Shown piece after piece: positions 54,178-63,062 of a DNA stretch of 64,000 bases (positions within the stretch are counted from its first letter, which is position 1; each line of letters begins with the position of its first letter). The position numbers were made by a program, and so were the translations under genes. Origin of the DNA: Marinobacterium halophilum (GTDB lineage: Bacteria > Pseudomonadota > Gammaproteobacteria > Pseudomonadales > Balneatricaceae); the NCBI RefSeq assembly GCF_003014615.1, contig NZ_PYGI01000001.1, positions 186,001 to 250,000 of the forward strand, in the 5' to 3' direction. A model generated the notes under the pieces. That model did not search any database and was not told the origin of the DNA. It saw only the letters and a program-made list of their open reading frames with translations.

Positions 54178-55128
54178 TTACAGATCCAGCACCAGTCGGG
54201 TGCCCTTGGCGCGCGACACGCAGATCATCATCGTTTCCTGAGCGTTCTGCTCGTCATCATCGAGATAGTTGTCGCGATGGTCTGCTTCCCCTTCCAGAAT
54301 GGTGGTTTCACAGGTGCCACACACCCCGTTGCGGCACAGGCATTCGATATTGATGCGCTTGTCGGCTTCGATGGCCTGCAGGATCGACATGTCCTCGCCA
54401 ATTTCCAGGCTGAAGCCCGAGCGCTGGAAATGCACCTCAAAGGCATCGCCATCGCTGGCGACTTCGCCGAAATTCTCGAAGTGGGTCCGCTCTTCGCCGA
54501 GAATACGGTTGCCCTGCTCAATCACGGCATCAATCAGCGGCTGAGGGCCGCAGACGTAGACATGACTCTGTGCCGATTGCTGTTCCAGCAGAGTGGCAAC
54601 ATCCAGGCGCTGATCCCTGGCGTTGTCATAAATGAACAGACGCTCACCGACGCGCTCGCGCAATTCTTCGACAAACGCCGCATTGGCCCCGTCACGGAAA
54701 CAGTAGTGCAGCTCAAACGCCAGCCCTTCGCGCTCCAGTTCGTGAAGATAGGGCAGGAACGGCGTAATGCCGATACCGCCGGCAATCAGTATGTGCTTGC
54801 TGTTATGGTCATGAACCAGAGGGAAAAAATTCTCAGCCGGTGACAGGTGTAGAGTGTCACCTTCCGCAACCTGGGTATGCATGTAGGCCGAGCCGCCTTT
54901 GGAATTTTCATCCAGCAGCACGGCAATGCGGTAGCGGTCGGGCTGTTGCGGGTCACTGGTCAGCGAGTAGGCGCGGCGGATGCCGGCGGCGTCCATATGC
55001 ACGGTGACATGGCTACCGGCGCTGAAGGTCGCCAGCGTACCCTGCGGTGCGACAAACTCGAATGCTTTGATGGTCGGGCTCAGTGACTCGACCCGGCTGA
55101 CGTTGACTGCAATTTTATTCTGATTCAT
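54178..55128 (-). CDS. cntB: Carnitine monooxygenase reductase component CntB/YeaX
   Basis: The 316-residue class IA oxidoreductase has a flavin-binding region (AYSLTSDPQQPDRYRIAV), an NAD-binding region (ILIAGGIGITPFLPYL) and a C-terminal plant-type [2Fe-2S] domain with C-x4-C-x2-C (CRNGVCGTC) and a fourth cysteine in MMICVS. It passes electrons from NAD(P)H to the Rieske oxygenase CntA. Length matches YeaX (about 321). In the operon cntA-aldehyde dehydrogenase-cntB, it is last, 23 bases after the dehydrogenase gene. Confidence 0.88.
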   Translation of the reverse strand: MNQNKIAVNVSRVESLSPTIKAFEFVAPQGTLATFSAGSHVTVHMDAAGIRRAYSLTSDPQQPDRYRIAVLLDENSKGGSAYMHTQVAEGDTLHLSPAENFFPLVHDHNSKHILIAGGIGITPFLPYLHELEREGLAFELHYCFRDGANAAFVEELRERVGERLFIYDNARDQRLDVATLLEQQSAQSHVYVCGPQPLIDAVIEQGNRILGEERTHFENFGEVASDGDAFEVHFQRSGFSLEIGEDMSILQAIEADKRINIECLCRNGVCGTCETTILEGEADHRDNYLDDDEQNAQETMMICVSRAKGTRLVLDL

Positions 55129-55151
55129 GACACATACTCACTCGTGGGAAC

Positions 55152-56600
55152 TCAGGCGATGTCGACGCAGAGGTATTTCACCTTCAGATAGTCTTCAATC
55201 CCGTACTTGGAGCCTTCCTTGCCGAGGCCGGACTGCTTGACGCCACCGAAGGGCGCAACCTCATTGGAGATGATGCCGGTATTGATACCGATCATGCCGC
55301 TTTCCAGTGCTTCACCGACCCGGTAGACACGACGGACATCGTTGGTGAAGAAGTAGGCGGCCAGGCCGTAGATGGTGTCATTGGCGTACTGCAGCACTTC
55401 GGCTTCGCTGTCGAAGCGGATCAGCGTGGCGATCGGGCCAAAGATTTCGTCATTGGCGATATCCATGGAGTGATCGACGCCGGTGAGGATTTTCGGGTTG
55501 ATGTACTGACCCTGTTCCTCGATTTCGCTGCCCAGGGTCACCAGTTCAGCACCCTTGGCCAGTGCATCGTCCAGCAATACCTGCATGCCGTCGATGGCAC
55601 GGGTGGTGATCATCGGGCCGATATCGGTGCCGTTTTCCAATCCGTTACCCACGCGCAGCTTGGCGACTTCGGCGGTGAACTTGGCCAGAAACTCGTCATA
55701 GACGGCGCTGTGAATATAGAAGCGGTTGACGCAGACGCAGGTCTGGCCACCGTTGCGGAATTTGGCCACGACGCCACTGGCGACTGCCTTATCGATGTCC
55801 GCATCCTCGAACACGATGAACGGCGCGTTGCCGCCCAGTTCCAGCGAGGTCTTCTTGATGGTCGATGCACACTGGCCATACAGGGTGCGTCCCACCGGGG
55901 TTGAACCGGTAAAAGAGAACTTGCTGATCAGCGGGTGCTGAGTCAGTGCGCCGCCCAGCGTACGGGACTCACCGGTCACGATATTGAAGATACCAGCCGG
56001 AATACCGGCGCGGTCCGCCAGTTCGGCCAGCGCCAACGCGGTAAACGGGGTTTCCGAGGCCGGCTTGATCACGATGCTGCAGCCCGCGGCCAGTGCCGGT
56101 GCTGCCTTGCGGGTGATCATGGCGGCAGGAAAATTCCACGGCGTGATCGCACTGCATACACCTACCGGCTGCTTGATGGTGGTGATGCGGTTGCTGCTCA
56201 CGGTCTGCGGAATGGTTTCGCCGTAGACGCGTTTGCCTTCTTCGGCAAACCACTCAATAAAGGAAGCGGCGTAGCGAATCTCGCCCTTGGCTTCATGCAA
56301 AGGTTTGCCTTGCTCAAGGGTCATGATGCGGGCCAGGTCGTCGACGTTGGCTTCGATCAGATCAAACCAGCGGCGCAGGATTTGGGCACGTTCCTTGGCG
56401 GTGCGTGCGCTCCAGGCGGGCATGGCTGCGTGAGCGTGAACAATAGCGTCTTCAACCTGTTCCAGTGACAGACTCGGGACGCTGCCCAGAGACTCTTGTG
56501 AAGCGGGGTTGTTGACGTTGATGGTGTTGGCAGCGTCGACCCATTGGCCGTTGATGTAGCAGGACTGCCGGAACAGTGTGGGAGATGTCAGTGTTTTCAT
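55152..56600 (-). CDS. NAD(P)-dependent semialdehyde dehydrogenase (GabD type)
   Basis: The 482-residue protein is the length of succinate-semialdehyde dehydrogenase. It has the general base glutamate in SLELGGNAPF (near residue 254) and the catalytic cysteine in NGGQTCVCVNR (near 288). I chose the ATG at 56600; an in-frame GTG at 56633 lies within the intergenic hairpin. Between cntA and cntB its likely substrate is malic semialdehyde, the other product of carnitine cleavage, giving malate. Succinate semialdehyde is the family default and remains possible. Confidence 0.85.
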   Translation of the reverse strand: MKTLTSPTLFRQSCYINGQWVDAANTINVNNPASQESLGSVPSLSLEQVEDAIVHAHAAMPAWSARTAKERAQILRRWFDLIEANVDDLARIMTLEQGKPLHEAKGEIRYAASFIEWFAEEGKRVYGETIPQTVSSNRITTIKQPVGVCSAITPWNFPAAMITRKAAPALAAGCSIVIKPASETPFTALALAELADRAGIPAGIFNIVTGESRTLGGALTQHPLISKFSFTGSTPVGRTLYGQCASTIKKTSLELGGNAPFIVFEDADIDKAVASGVVAKFRNGGQTCVCVNRFYIHSAVYDEFLAKFTAEVAKLRVGNGLENGTDIGPMITTRAIDGMQVLLDDALAKGAELVTLGSEIEEQGQYINPKILTGVDHSMDIANDEIFGPIATLIRFDSEAEVLQYANDTIYGLAAYFFTNDVRRVYRVGEALESGMIGINTGIISNEVAPFGGVKQSGLGKEGSKYGIEDYLKVKYLCVDIA

Positions 56601-56617
56601 GGTATACAGCGTCTCTG

Positions 56618-56637
56618 CGGGGTGCCTGGGCACCCCG
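56618..56637 (-). repeat. Intercistronic hairpin between cntA and the dehydrogenase
   Basis: CGGGGTGC and GCACCCCG form a perfect 8-bp stem with a 4-base loop, 14 bases past the cntA stop. There is no T run, so it is more likely an mRNA stabilising or processing hairpin than a full terminator. Confidence 0.55.
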
Positions 56638-56650
56638 TGATGAATGAGGT

Positions 56651-57775
56651 TCAGCTCAGGTGGGACTTGGCAATTATCTGGTGGAAATGCGCCACGCCGT
56701 GCTCACTGATGCCGCTGCGCTGACGGTCAGCCATGATGCGGCCCTGGCCACGGTAGCCGCGTGATTTCAGGCCGCGCTGCACGCTTTCCACGAGACGCAG
56801 GTCTTCCGGGCGGAAAACGGTGCGGTACCACTCAACCAGCTCTTTCTGGTACTCGGTCAATTCCTCGTTGAGAAAATAGATGTCGTAGTACTGCAGGGTT
56901 TCGCCGGCGCTGACCGGGAATTCATAAATAGCGGTCATGAAATCGCCCCCCGGCGGCATGTTGAACATGGTGCTGGGCCAGATCCAGAAGCCGGAGAATT
57001 TGGGGTCGGTCACGGAGCTGTCGAACTGGAACGAATTTTCCGATGATGTTGCTTCACCGATCTGGACCGTCCAGTTGTTGTGCAGCTGGTGCTCGTATAC
57101 ATCGACATTCACGGAGCTGGCGAAGCTGACGTGGTTGGTCGGGCAGTGGTAGCACTCGATGTAGTTATCGACGATGGTTTTCCAGTTGGCCGGGGTATGG
57201 CTGATGAAGCGGGCCGCAAGCTTGAGATCCTTGATCACGGCGCAGGCTTCGTTCATTTTCTCGGCCAGACCGGGCAGCTGTTCTTCAATCGGCTGGGGCT
57301 CGCCTTCGGTCAGGTTGATGTAGATAAAACCGGCGTGCTCGGTGACGTGGAACGGCACCAAACCCAGTGCGTCGCCTTCAAAATTATTCACGTTTTCGCA
57401 ATTGGTGGCGTGTGCCAGTTTGCCATCCAGTTTGAATGCCCAGGCGTGATACGGGCAAGTGATCACGTTCTTGGCTTTGCCCGCGGACTCGCTCATCAAC
57501 TGATGGCCACGGTGCGGACAGACATTATAGAAGCCGCGCAGCACGCTATCCCGTCCGCGCACGATCACCAGGCTCTCGCCGATGATTTCGCGGGTGATGT
57601 AAGCGTTTTTCTCTGCCACTTCGCTGCCATGTGCCACGCACACCCATGAATTGGCGAAGATGGTTTCTTTCTCAGTTTCGAAGATCTCGGCTGAGGTGTA
57701 GTACTGCGCAGGGATGGTCCACGCGTTATCGATGTCGATATGGTCATCCAGAGAAAGTGTTTGCTTGGCGCTCAT
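56651..57775 (-). CDS. cntA: Carnitine monooxygenase oxygenase subunit CntA/YeaW
   Basis: The 374-residue Rieske oxygenase matches CntA and YeaW in length and motifs. The Rieske ligands are CPHRGH (near residue 87) and CPYH (near 107). The mononuclear iron site is NYIECYHC...H (glutamate near 205 as electron bridge, histidines near 208 and 213) and FRPEDLRLVE (aspartate near 323). The C-terminal RGLKSRGYRGQGRIMADR is diagnostic. It cleaves L-carnitine to trimethylamine and malic semialdehyde, using electrons from CntB. The bridging glutamate, unlike the usual aspartate, is a feature of this group. A GGAG ribosome binding site precedes the ATG. Confidence 0.92.
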   Translation of the reverse strand: MSAKQTLSLDDHIDIDNAWTIPAQYYTSAEIFETEKETIFANSWVCVAHGSEVAEKNAYITREIIGESLVIVRGRDSVLRGFYNVCPHRGHQLMSESAGKAKNVITCPYHAWAFKLDGKLAHATNCENVNNFEGDALGLVPFHVTEHAGFIYINLTEGEPQPIEEQLPGLAEKMNEACAVIKDLKLAARFISHTPANWKTIVDNYIECYHCPTNHVSFASSVNVDVYEHQLHNNWTVQIGEATSSENSFQFDSSVTDPKFSGFWIWPSTMFNMPPGGDFMTAIYEFPVSAGETLQYYDIYFLNEELTEYQKELVEWYRTVFRPEDLRLVESVQRGLKSRGYRGQGRIMADRQRSGISEHGVAHFHQIIAKSHLS

Positions 57776-58218
57776 GGCAGGCTCCGCTTATTGTTTTTTG
57801 TAAACCCATAGTTAACAAGATGTGGATGCTATCGAGCTTTAAATTCCGGGTCAAGCCACTTGTGAGCAGTTTTCTCAAAATTCAGTAAATACCAGCGTTA
57901 ATGCACCACTTTAGTTGCATATCCAACAGGCATGGATCAATTTAAGGAGGATTTTACTACTTGATTCGGCGGTGAATTTTTTGTTGACACGGCCACGTAC
58001 GACTCATTAGATTGTAAACCGCAAGTTTATTTACTCCACGGCTGGCAGCGATGTCGAGGGAGGCTGGAGTCAATAGGCGTGCGGGGCCTGGCAAGGGCTG
58101 TTCGGGTGCGGGTCCGCCCGGTCGGCGGCCGTCTGTCGGGCGCAGAGGATCGCTAGCGTTGCTGGTCCCCCGCTGGTAGCCGGCGTTCTAATAATAAAAT
58201 AAACGATAGGTATCTCGA
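57776..58218. promoter_or_regulatory. Divergent regulatory region between cntA and the transporter
   Basis: This 443-base gap has no gene. It holds two copies of a 19-bp motif, TTGTAAACC-N3-AGTT-WA-Y, at 57798-57816 and 58012-58030, which share 14 of 19 positions. The first lies close upstream of cntA, 23 bases from its start; the second is about 190 bases upstream of the transporter start. The rest is GC-rich near 58080-58160 and AT-rich before the transporter ATG. Confidence 0.55.
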
Positions 58219-59838
58219 ATGAGTACAGAGCAAAACAATAATAAAATGGCGATTGACCCCGCCATTCTATGGCCTGCGGTGTTGGTAATTCTGGCAGCCA
58301 GTATCCCGCTGGCGATCAACCCTGTCGCTGGTAAGGTCATCATCGGCCAGCTGCTTGGCTGGTTTACTGGTCAATTCGGGTGGCTGTACCTGTTGTCCGG
58401 TGTCGGCAGTTTCTTTTTCATGTGTTGGCTTGCTTTCGGGCCGGTTGGCAGGATCAAGCTGGGTACTCCTGAAGACAAGCCCGAGTTCAAGAAGGCGTCA
58501 TGGATTGCGATGCTGTTCTGTGCAGGGATTGGCATCTCGATCTGTAACTGGGCGTTTGTTGAGCCGCTCTATTTCATGACCACGCCGCCTTTGGGGGTTG
58601 AAGCCAATACCCATGCCGCAGCTGAATGGGCGGCGATGTACCCGATGTTTCATTGGGGTGTTGTGCCCTGGGCGTTGTATCTGATGCCCGCGCTGCCGAT
58701 TGGTTATGCACTGTATGTACGTAAGGTACACGTACTGCGCTTGAGTGAAGCCTGTCGTGGTGTGTTGGGTGATCTGGTGGATGGCCCGGTCGGCAAATTG
58801 ATCGATGTAATCGTGATCTTTTCCATTGTTGGCGGTGTGGGTACGTCATTGGGGCTGTCGGTACCGCTGGTGTCGGAACTGTTTCAGACCATGTTTGGCC
58901 TGGAAGACTCTTTTGGGTTGCAGATGATGATTCTGGCGGCCTGGATCGCGATGATCGCCTGGAGTGTTTACAACGGTCTTAATAAGGGTATTCAAACCCT
59001 GTCCAATATCAACGCGGTGTTGGCCGTCGTGTTGCTGGCGTTCATCCTGCTGGCGGGTTCAACCGTGTTCCTGCTGAACCTCTGGTCCAACAGTTTCGGT
59101 CTGTTCATGGATAACTTCTTCCGTATCAATTTCTGGACCGATCCGATCGACAAAGGTGGCTTCCCTGAAGGCTGGACCATGTTCTACTGGGCCTGGTGGA
59201 TCGCGTATGCACCGATGATGGGGCTGTTTGTGGCGCGTGTATCCCGTGGCCGTACCATCAAGGAGTTGATCGTCAACGGTGTTGTCTGGGGCAGCATTGG
59301 TTGCTGGGCCTTCTTTGCCATCTGGGGTGGCTATGCGATCGACCTGAGCGTGAACGGTGGTGTCGACCTGCAGTCGATCCTGAGTGAGCAGGGCATTCCG
59401 GCGACAGTGGTTGCGGTGCTGCAAACGCTGCCGGCAGCTGACCTGGTGATCCCGGTCTTTACATTGCTGTGCTTCGTATTTCTGGCAACGACAGTGGATT
59501 CATCGGCCTACATGCTGGCTGCCATCTGCACCAAGGAGATTACCGGCTATCAGGAGCCTGCGCGCTGGAACCGTATTCTCTGGACTCTGGTGTTGGCGAT
59601 GGTCGGTGTGGGTCTGCTGTCGGCAGGTGGCCTCAAGGCGGTGCAGTCTTCAACCGTACTGGTGGCACTGCCAATGATCCCAGTGTTGTTCATTATGGCG
59701 GCTTCGCTGCTGCGCTGGGTGTATCAGGACTTTGGTTCAGATTTGGCTCCGCATGCGCTAGCCCGCTGCCAGTATAAAGGTGAAAATGTGAAAGTGTGTA
59801 CGTACAGCGGTGAGCAAACCAGCCTCAAACGTGCATGA
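58219..59838 (+). CDS. BCCT-family transporter, probable carnitine importer
   Basis: The 539-residue inner-membrane protein has twelve helices of the betaine/carnitine/choline transporter family. The tryptophan-rich box FYWAWWIAYAPMMGLFVARV (near residue 322) and AGIGISICNWAFVEPLY (near 95) mark the family and its substrate region. Paired with divergent cntA, the expected substrate is L-carnitine or gamma-butyrobetaine; choline and glycine betaine are alternatives. C-terminal extension is short, which suggests it is not an osmosensor of the BetP type. A terminator follows the gene. Confidence 0.9.
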   Translation: MSTEQNNNKMAIDPAILWPAVLVILAASIPLAINPVAGKVIIGQLLGWFTGQFGWLYLLSGVGSFFFMCWLAFGPVGRIKLGTPEDKPEFKKASWIAMLFCAGIGISICNWAFVEPLYFMTTPPLGVEANTHAAAEWAAMYPMFHWGVVPWALYLMPALPIGYALYVRKVHVLRLSEACRGVLGDLVDGPVGKLIDVIVIFSIVGGVGTSLGLSVPLVSELFQTMFGLEDSFGLQMMILAAWIAMIAWSVYNGLNKGIQTLSNINAVLAVVLLAFILLAGSTVFLLNLWSNSFGLFMDNFFRINFWTDPIDKGGFPEGWTMFYWAWWIAYAPMMGLFVARVSRGRTIKELIVNGVVWGSIGCWAFFAIWGGYAIDLSVNGGVDLQSILSEQGIPATVVAVLQTLPAADLVIPVFTLLCFVFLATTVDSSAYMLAAICTKEITGYQEPARWNRILWTLVLAMVGVGLLSAGGLKAVQSSTVLVALPMIPVLFIMAASLLRWVYQDFGSDLAPHALARCQYKGENVKVCTYSGEQTSLKRA

Positions 59839-59891
59839 CAGGGAGTATTGGGTGGCGTGCTGAAGCGCGCCTCCGATTTGGCTCCAAATGA

Positions 59892-59915
59892 CCCCGGCCT
59901 GGTGCCGGGGTTTTT
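59892..59915 (+). terminator. Terminator of the transporter gene
   Basis: CCCCGGC (59892-59898) pairs with GCCGGGG (59904-59910), followed by five T. It lies between the convergent transporter and tetR genes. Confidence 0.8.
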
Positions 59916-59932
59916 CGTTGGTGCAGGGCGGG

Positions 59933-60541
59933 TCAGGCGACGCGGATAAGACGGAGCAGGTTTTCGATCATGACCGTGCCCTTGGCTTCAATCGAGTAAC
60001 GCTCGGTGTGGCGGAGCCAGCCATAAAACAGTCCCGAAAGAGTGGCATGTAGCAAGTCGGTGGCAGCTTCAGCAGGAAGGCTCAACTGGCCGCGATCGTG
60101 GGCCAGTTGAAAATACTTCAGCAGCACGGCGTACGTATCATGAGAGATTTCCTCCTGCATGGCCTGCGGGTCAATGTCACTGAAAAATTCGCAGCGGTAC
60201 ATCAGAATGGAATGGACACGCTTGTGGCGTGGTTGTTCCAGGCGCGCCAACCCCTTGATACAGGCCAGACGGATCGCTTCCAGTGGGCATTGGTCGGCCG
60301 TTGGAGCGTCCACCTGATCAACCAGGTCCTGAAACGGCATGCGCACCCGATCCAGCATGGCATGGAACAGGTCTGCCTTGTTTTTGAAGTGCCAGTAGAC
60401 GGCACCGCGTGTCATGCCGGCGTGGCGCGCAATCTGTTCAAGGGAGGAGCGGGAGACGCCGTGTTCCATGAACATCTCTTCAGCCGCGTCGATCAATGCC
60501 TCGCGCGTGGCGGCGGCTTCGGCTTTGGTGCGTCGTGCCAT
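59933..60541 (-). CDS. TetR-family repressor, AcrR/TtgR-like
   Basis: The 202-residue regulator starts MARRTKAEAAATREALIDAA and has an HTH (residues 30-50, SLEQIARHAGMTRGAVYWHF) nearly identical in pattern to AcrR, TtgR and MexR-type TetR proteins, followed by a ligand-binding helical domain. These proteins repress RND pumps and respond to drugs or aromatics. I chose ATG 60541; a longer frame to 60616 would extend over an upstream palindrome. Its probable target is the efflux operon at 45781, 14 kb away, rather than the adjacent transporter. It is divergent from the PepSY gene. Confidence 0.88.
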   Translation of the reverse strand: MARRTKAEAAATREALIDAAEEMFMEHGVSRSSLEQIARHAGMTRGAVYWHFKNKADLFHAMLDRVRMPFQDLVDQVDAPTADQCPLEAIRLACIKGLARLEQPRHKRVHSILMYRCEFFSDIDPQAMQEEISHDTYAVLLKYFQLAHDRGQLSLPAEAATDLLHATLSGLFYGWLRHTERYSIEAKGTVMIENLLRLIRVA

Positions 60542-60608
60542 AACGGTATGCCTTATTAAAACGGGTACAAAAAACGAGCTTATTTTAGCGTATAGAGGGT
60601 AAAAACAT

Positions 60609-60634
60609 CTATACATCTTTGTTTGTATGTATAG
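60609..60634. promoter_or_regulatory. Candidate operator upstream of the TetR gene
   Basis: CTATACAT (60609-60616) and ATGTATAG (60627-60634) are exact inverted repeats with a 10-base spacer, 68-93 bases upstream of the tetR start. TACAT...ATGTA is shared with the efflux operator at 45717, although the spacing differs. Confidence 0.5.
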
Positions 60635-60748
60635 CGGTACCTATCCATCTTTACAGATCTTTACGCACAATTAACCCTTGTTTAAGTAACGTTGAAATAC
60701 AATTCAACCATCGCTAAATCAGAGCCGTGACCGGCTAAGGATGGTTCA

Positions 60749-62908
60749 ATGAGGGCATGTTTACTGACGCTGCATCGCTGGCTGGCGCTGCTGCTGACGC
60801 CACTGTTTTTGCTGATTACGCTGACTGGCATGGTATTGGCGTTCAAGCCGGTGCTGAGTGACTTGTCGGCACCGCCCTATGCGGGGGCTGTCGATACTGT
60901 GCAGTTGATCAAATTGCTTGAAAAGCAGTCGGGGCAGGGGAATATCAACATGGTGCAGAGGAGCGTCATGTCGGGTCAGTGGATGATCCCGGATATGGGA
61001 GAGTTTCAGCTGGATACGGCTGAACAAGTGGGTAACGGTGTAGATCGTACTGCCGATTTTTTTGCATGGGTGAAAGAGCTGCACAAAGATCTGCTGCTTG
61101 ATGCCGGCGATCTGGTGGAGTGGGTAACCTATGCCATGCTGGCGATCATGGTGGTCGGTGTGTTGTTGGGGTGGCCCAAGTTCAGCCAATCCCTTATCGG
61201 TTGGCATCAATGGTTGGGTGTCTGGTTGCTGCCGCTGGCATTGCTGCTGCCGTTAACTGCCATTCTCATGACACTGCATATTGGCCGCCCTGATTACGGA
61301 CTGCAACAGAATGTCGAGCAGACGTCATTGGTGCAGGGTATTCGTCAGGCAGCCGTTGAACATGATCTGTCGAATATGACAGCTGTACGCCGCTTTAAGG
61401 CAGGATCAGTGATGATTCAGCTGCCGGAGCAGCTGTTGGTCGTCAGTGGCGACAAGGTGACGTCAGTAGAGTCGGGTGCCAACCTGCCCAAGCAGCTGCA
61501 TGAAGGTCTGTGGGCGGGCTGGTTCTCAGGCATTTTCAATGCGCTGGTTGCAGGGCTGGTCGGTGGCTTGACGCTGACCGGCGGGCTTAGTTGGTTACGT
61601 CGTCAGCGTGCGGCTGGCGTTAGCCAGGTACAGGATGGGGCGCAGGTGCTCGTGGTGTTTGCCAGTCAGACGGGGACGGCGCAAGGTCTTGCTACGGCGA
61701 CGGCTGGTATGCTGGAGCAGGCGGGCATCCCGGCTGATCAGGGTTCTATTGCTGCGTTCAAGCCAGCGGACTGGAAGTGCTATCAACAGGTGCTGGTGAT
61801 CGCCTCTACGACGGGGGATGGTGAGCTGCCCGAGATGGCGCGTAGCTGGGTCAAAGCATTGCCGGCGGGGAGTTTGAAGGGAGTACATTTTAGCTTATTG
61901 GCCCTGGGTGATCGTCGTTATGAGCACTTCTGTGCCGGGGGTCATCAGCTACAGCAGGCGCTGTTTGGTGCAGGTGCAACTGAACAGGTGCCGCTGCATG
62001 AGGTTGATGCTGACCCGGCCATGGAGTGGGCAAGCTGGTTGAAGCAATTGGGGCAGCAGCATGGTTGGGCCTTACGAACCGGTCATATAGCTACTCAGCG
62101 CCAGACCTGTACTGCACGGCTGATCGAACGAGTACGTTTGGATACACCATTGGGTGATGATGCACCGCACAGTTACAGCTTGATCTTTGAAGTGCCTGAA
62201 ACGCTGGCGTTCGCCCCGGGTGATCTATTCCAGTTTCAGCCGCAGACGGCTGCTGCTCCACGTACCTACTCCATCGGTTCGGCGTCCGCAACCAGTCCGG
62301 GGCATGTTCGGCTGACAGTCGGTCTGTTGCGTTACAAGGATGATGCCGGGAAGGAAGTGCTGGGTCTGGGCAGCAGTGAATTGTGTCTTAACTGGCCGGT
62401 GGGTGAAACTCGAGAAATTGAATTGGTAGCGCACCCGGGGTTCCATCCGCCTAAAGACCTGGAGCTGCCGCTAATCATGGTGGCAACGGGTTGTGGTATC
62501 GCGCCTTTTATCGGCTTTCTTGAGGAGCGTGCGCATGCCGGAAAGCAGGGGCCGGTCTGGTTACTGTTTGGTAACCGCCATCTTGAGGGTGATTACCTCT
62601 ATCGCGACCAGATCGAAGCGATGGTTGAGCAACAGGTCATCACGGATCTGGATACTGTTTTCTCGCGTGATGGTGGTGGTCAGCGCTACATTAGCGAGCG
62701 ATTGGAACAGCATGGTGACAAGCTGCTGGACTGGATTGGTCGTGGTGCCGCGTTGTATGTCTGTGGCCGAGCGTCCACGCTGGGGAAAAGCGTAGATGAG
62801 GCCTTGATCAAGGTATTGTGCAAGCGTGGCATGTCTGATGCGTCAGCCCATGCCGAGCTTGAACGTTGGCGTGACGAGGGTGTAATGCACTGCGACCTGT
62901 TTGACTGA
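60749..62908 (+). CDS. PepSY-membrane / flavodoxin / ferredoxin-NADP reductase fusion
   Basis: The 719-residue protein has an N-terminal PepSY_TM module with four membrane helices (LHRWLALLLTPLFLLITLTGMV at the start; further helices near 130, 155 and 265). Next is a flavodoxin domain (VFASQTGTAQGLATATAG, near residue 304, FMN-binding). A CysJ-like FAD/NADP reductase module follows (PRTYSIGS near 504, MVATGCGIAPFIGFLEERA near 578, ending EGVMHCDLFD). It should move electrons from NADPH through FAD and FMN to a membrane heme or periplasmic acceptor. Similar proteins are linked to iron or siderophore reduction. Confidence 0.85.
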   Translation: MRACLLTLHRWLALLLTPLFLLITLTGMVLAFKPVLSDLSAPPYAGAVDTVQLIKLLEKQSGQGNINMVQRSVMSGQWMIPDMGEFQLDTAEQVGNGVDRTADFFAWVKELHKDLLLDAGDLVEWVTYAMLAIMVVGVLLGWPKFSQSLIGWHQWLGVWLLPLALLLPLTAILMTLHIGRPDYGLQQNVEQTSLVQGIRQAAVEHDLSNMTAVRRFKAGSVMIQLPEQLLVVSGDKVTSVESGANLPKQLHEGLWAGWFSGIFNALVAGLVGGLTLTGGLSWLRRQRAAGVSQVQDGAQVLVVFASQTGTAQGLATATAGMLEQAGIPADQGSIAAFKPADWKCYQQVLVIASTTGDGELPEMARSWVKALPAGSLKGVHFSLLALGDRRYEHFCAGGHQLQQALFGAGATEQVPLHEVDADPAMEWASWLKQLGQQHGWALRTGHIATQRQTCTARLIERVRLDTPLGDDAPHSYSLIFEVPETLAFAPGDLFQFQPQTAAAPRTYSIGSASATSPGHVRLTVGLLRYKDDAGKEVLGLGSSELCLNWPVGETREIELVAHPGFHPPKDLELPLIMVATGCGIAPFIGFLEERAHAGKQGPVWLLFGNRHLEGDYLYRDQIEAMVEQQVITDLDTVFSRDGGGQRYISERLEQHGDKLLDWIGRGAALYVCGRASTLGKSVDEALIKVLCKRGMSDASAHAELERWRDEGVMHCDLFD

Positions 62909-62923
62909 GAGGGCGCTTGATGA

Positions 62924-62944
62924 TCGGGGCTGCAACGGCCCCGA
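62924..62944 (+). terminator. Stem-loop after the PepSY-flavodoxin fusion gene
   Basis: TCGGGGC (62924-62930) pairs with GCCCCGA (62938-62944). Only a short T run follows, so termination is possible but weak. Confidence 0.4.
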
Positions 62945-63062
62945 CTTTGCACTTGATCAAATATTGATGATAAAACCCGCTTAACAGCAGTATTTCTTGT
63001 CCTGCAGTCCTAAAATGGCCGGTAATTGTCCCGCAAACGGATTTGAGAGTCTGTCAGCTGCC

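Noticed and set aside
54178..57775. Glycine betaine monooxygenase (GbcAB) assignment for the Rieske pair
   Set aside because: The oxygenase length (374), the bridging glutamate and the C-terminal KSRGYRGQGRIMAD block fit CntA/YeaW better, and a D-malate-type dehydrogenase is adjacent.
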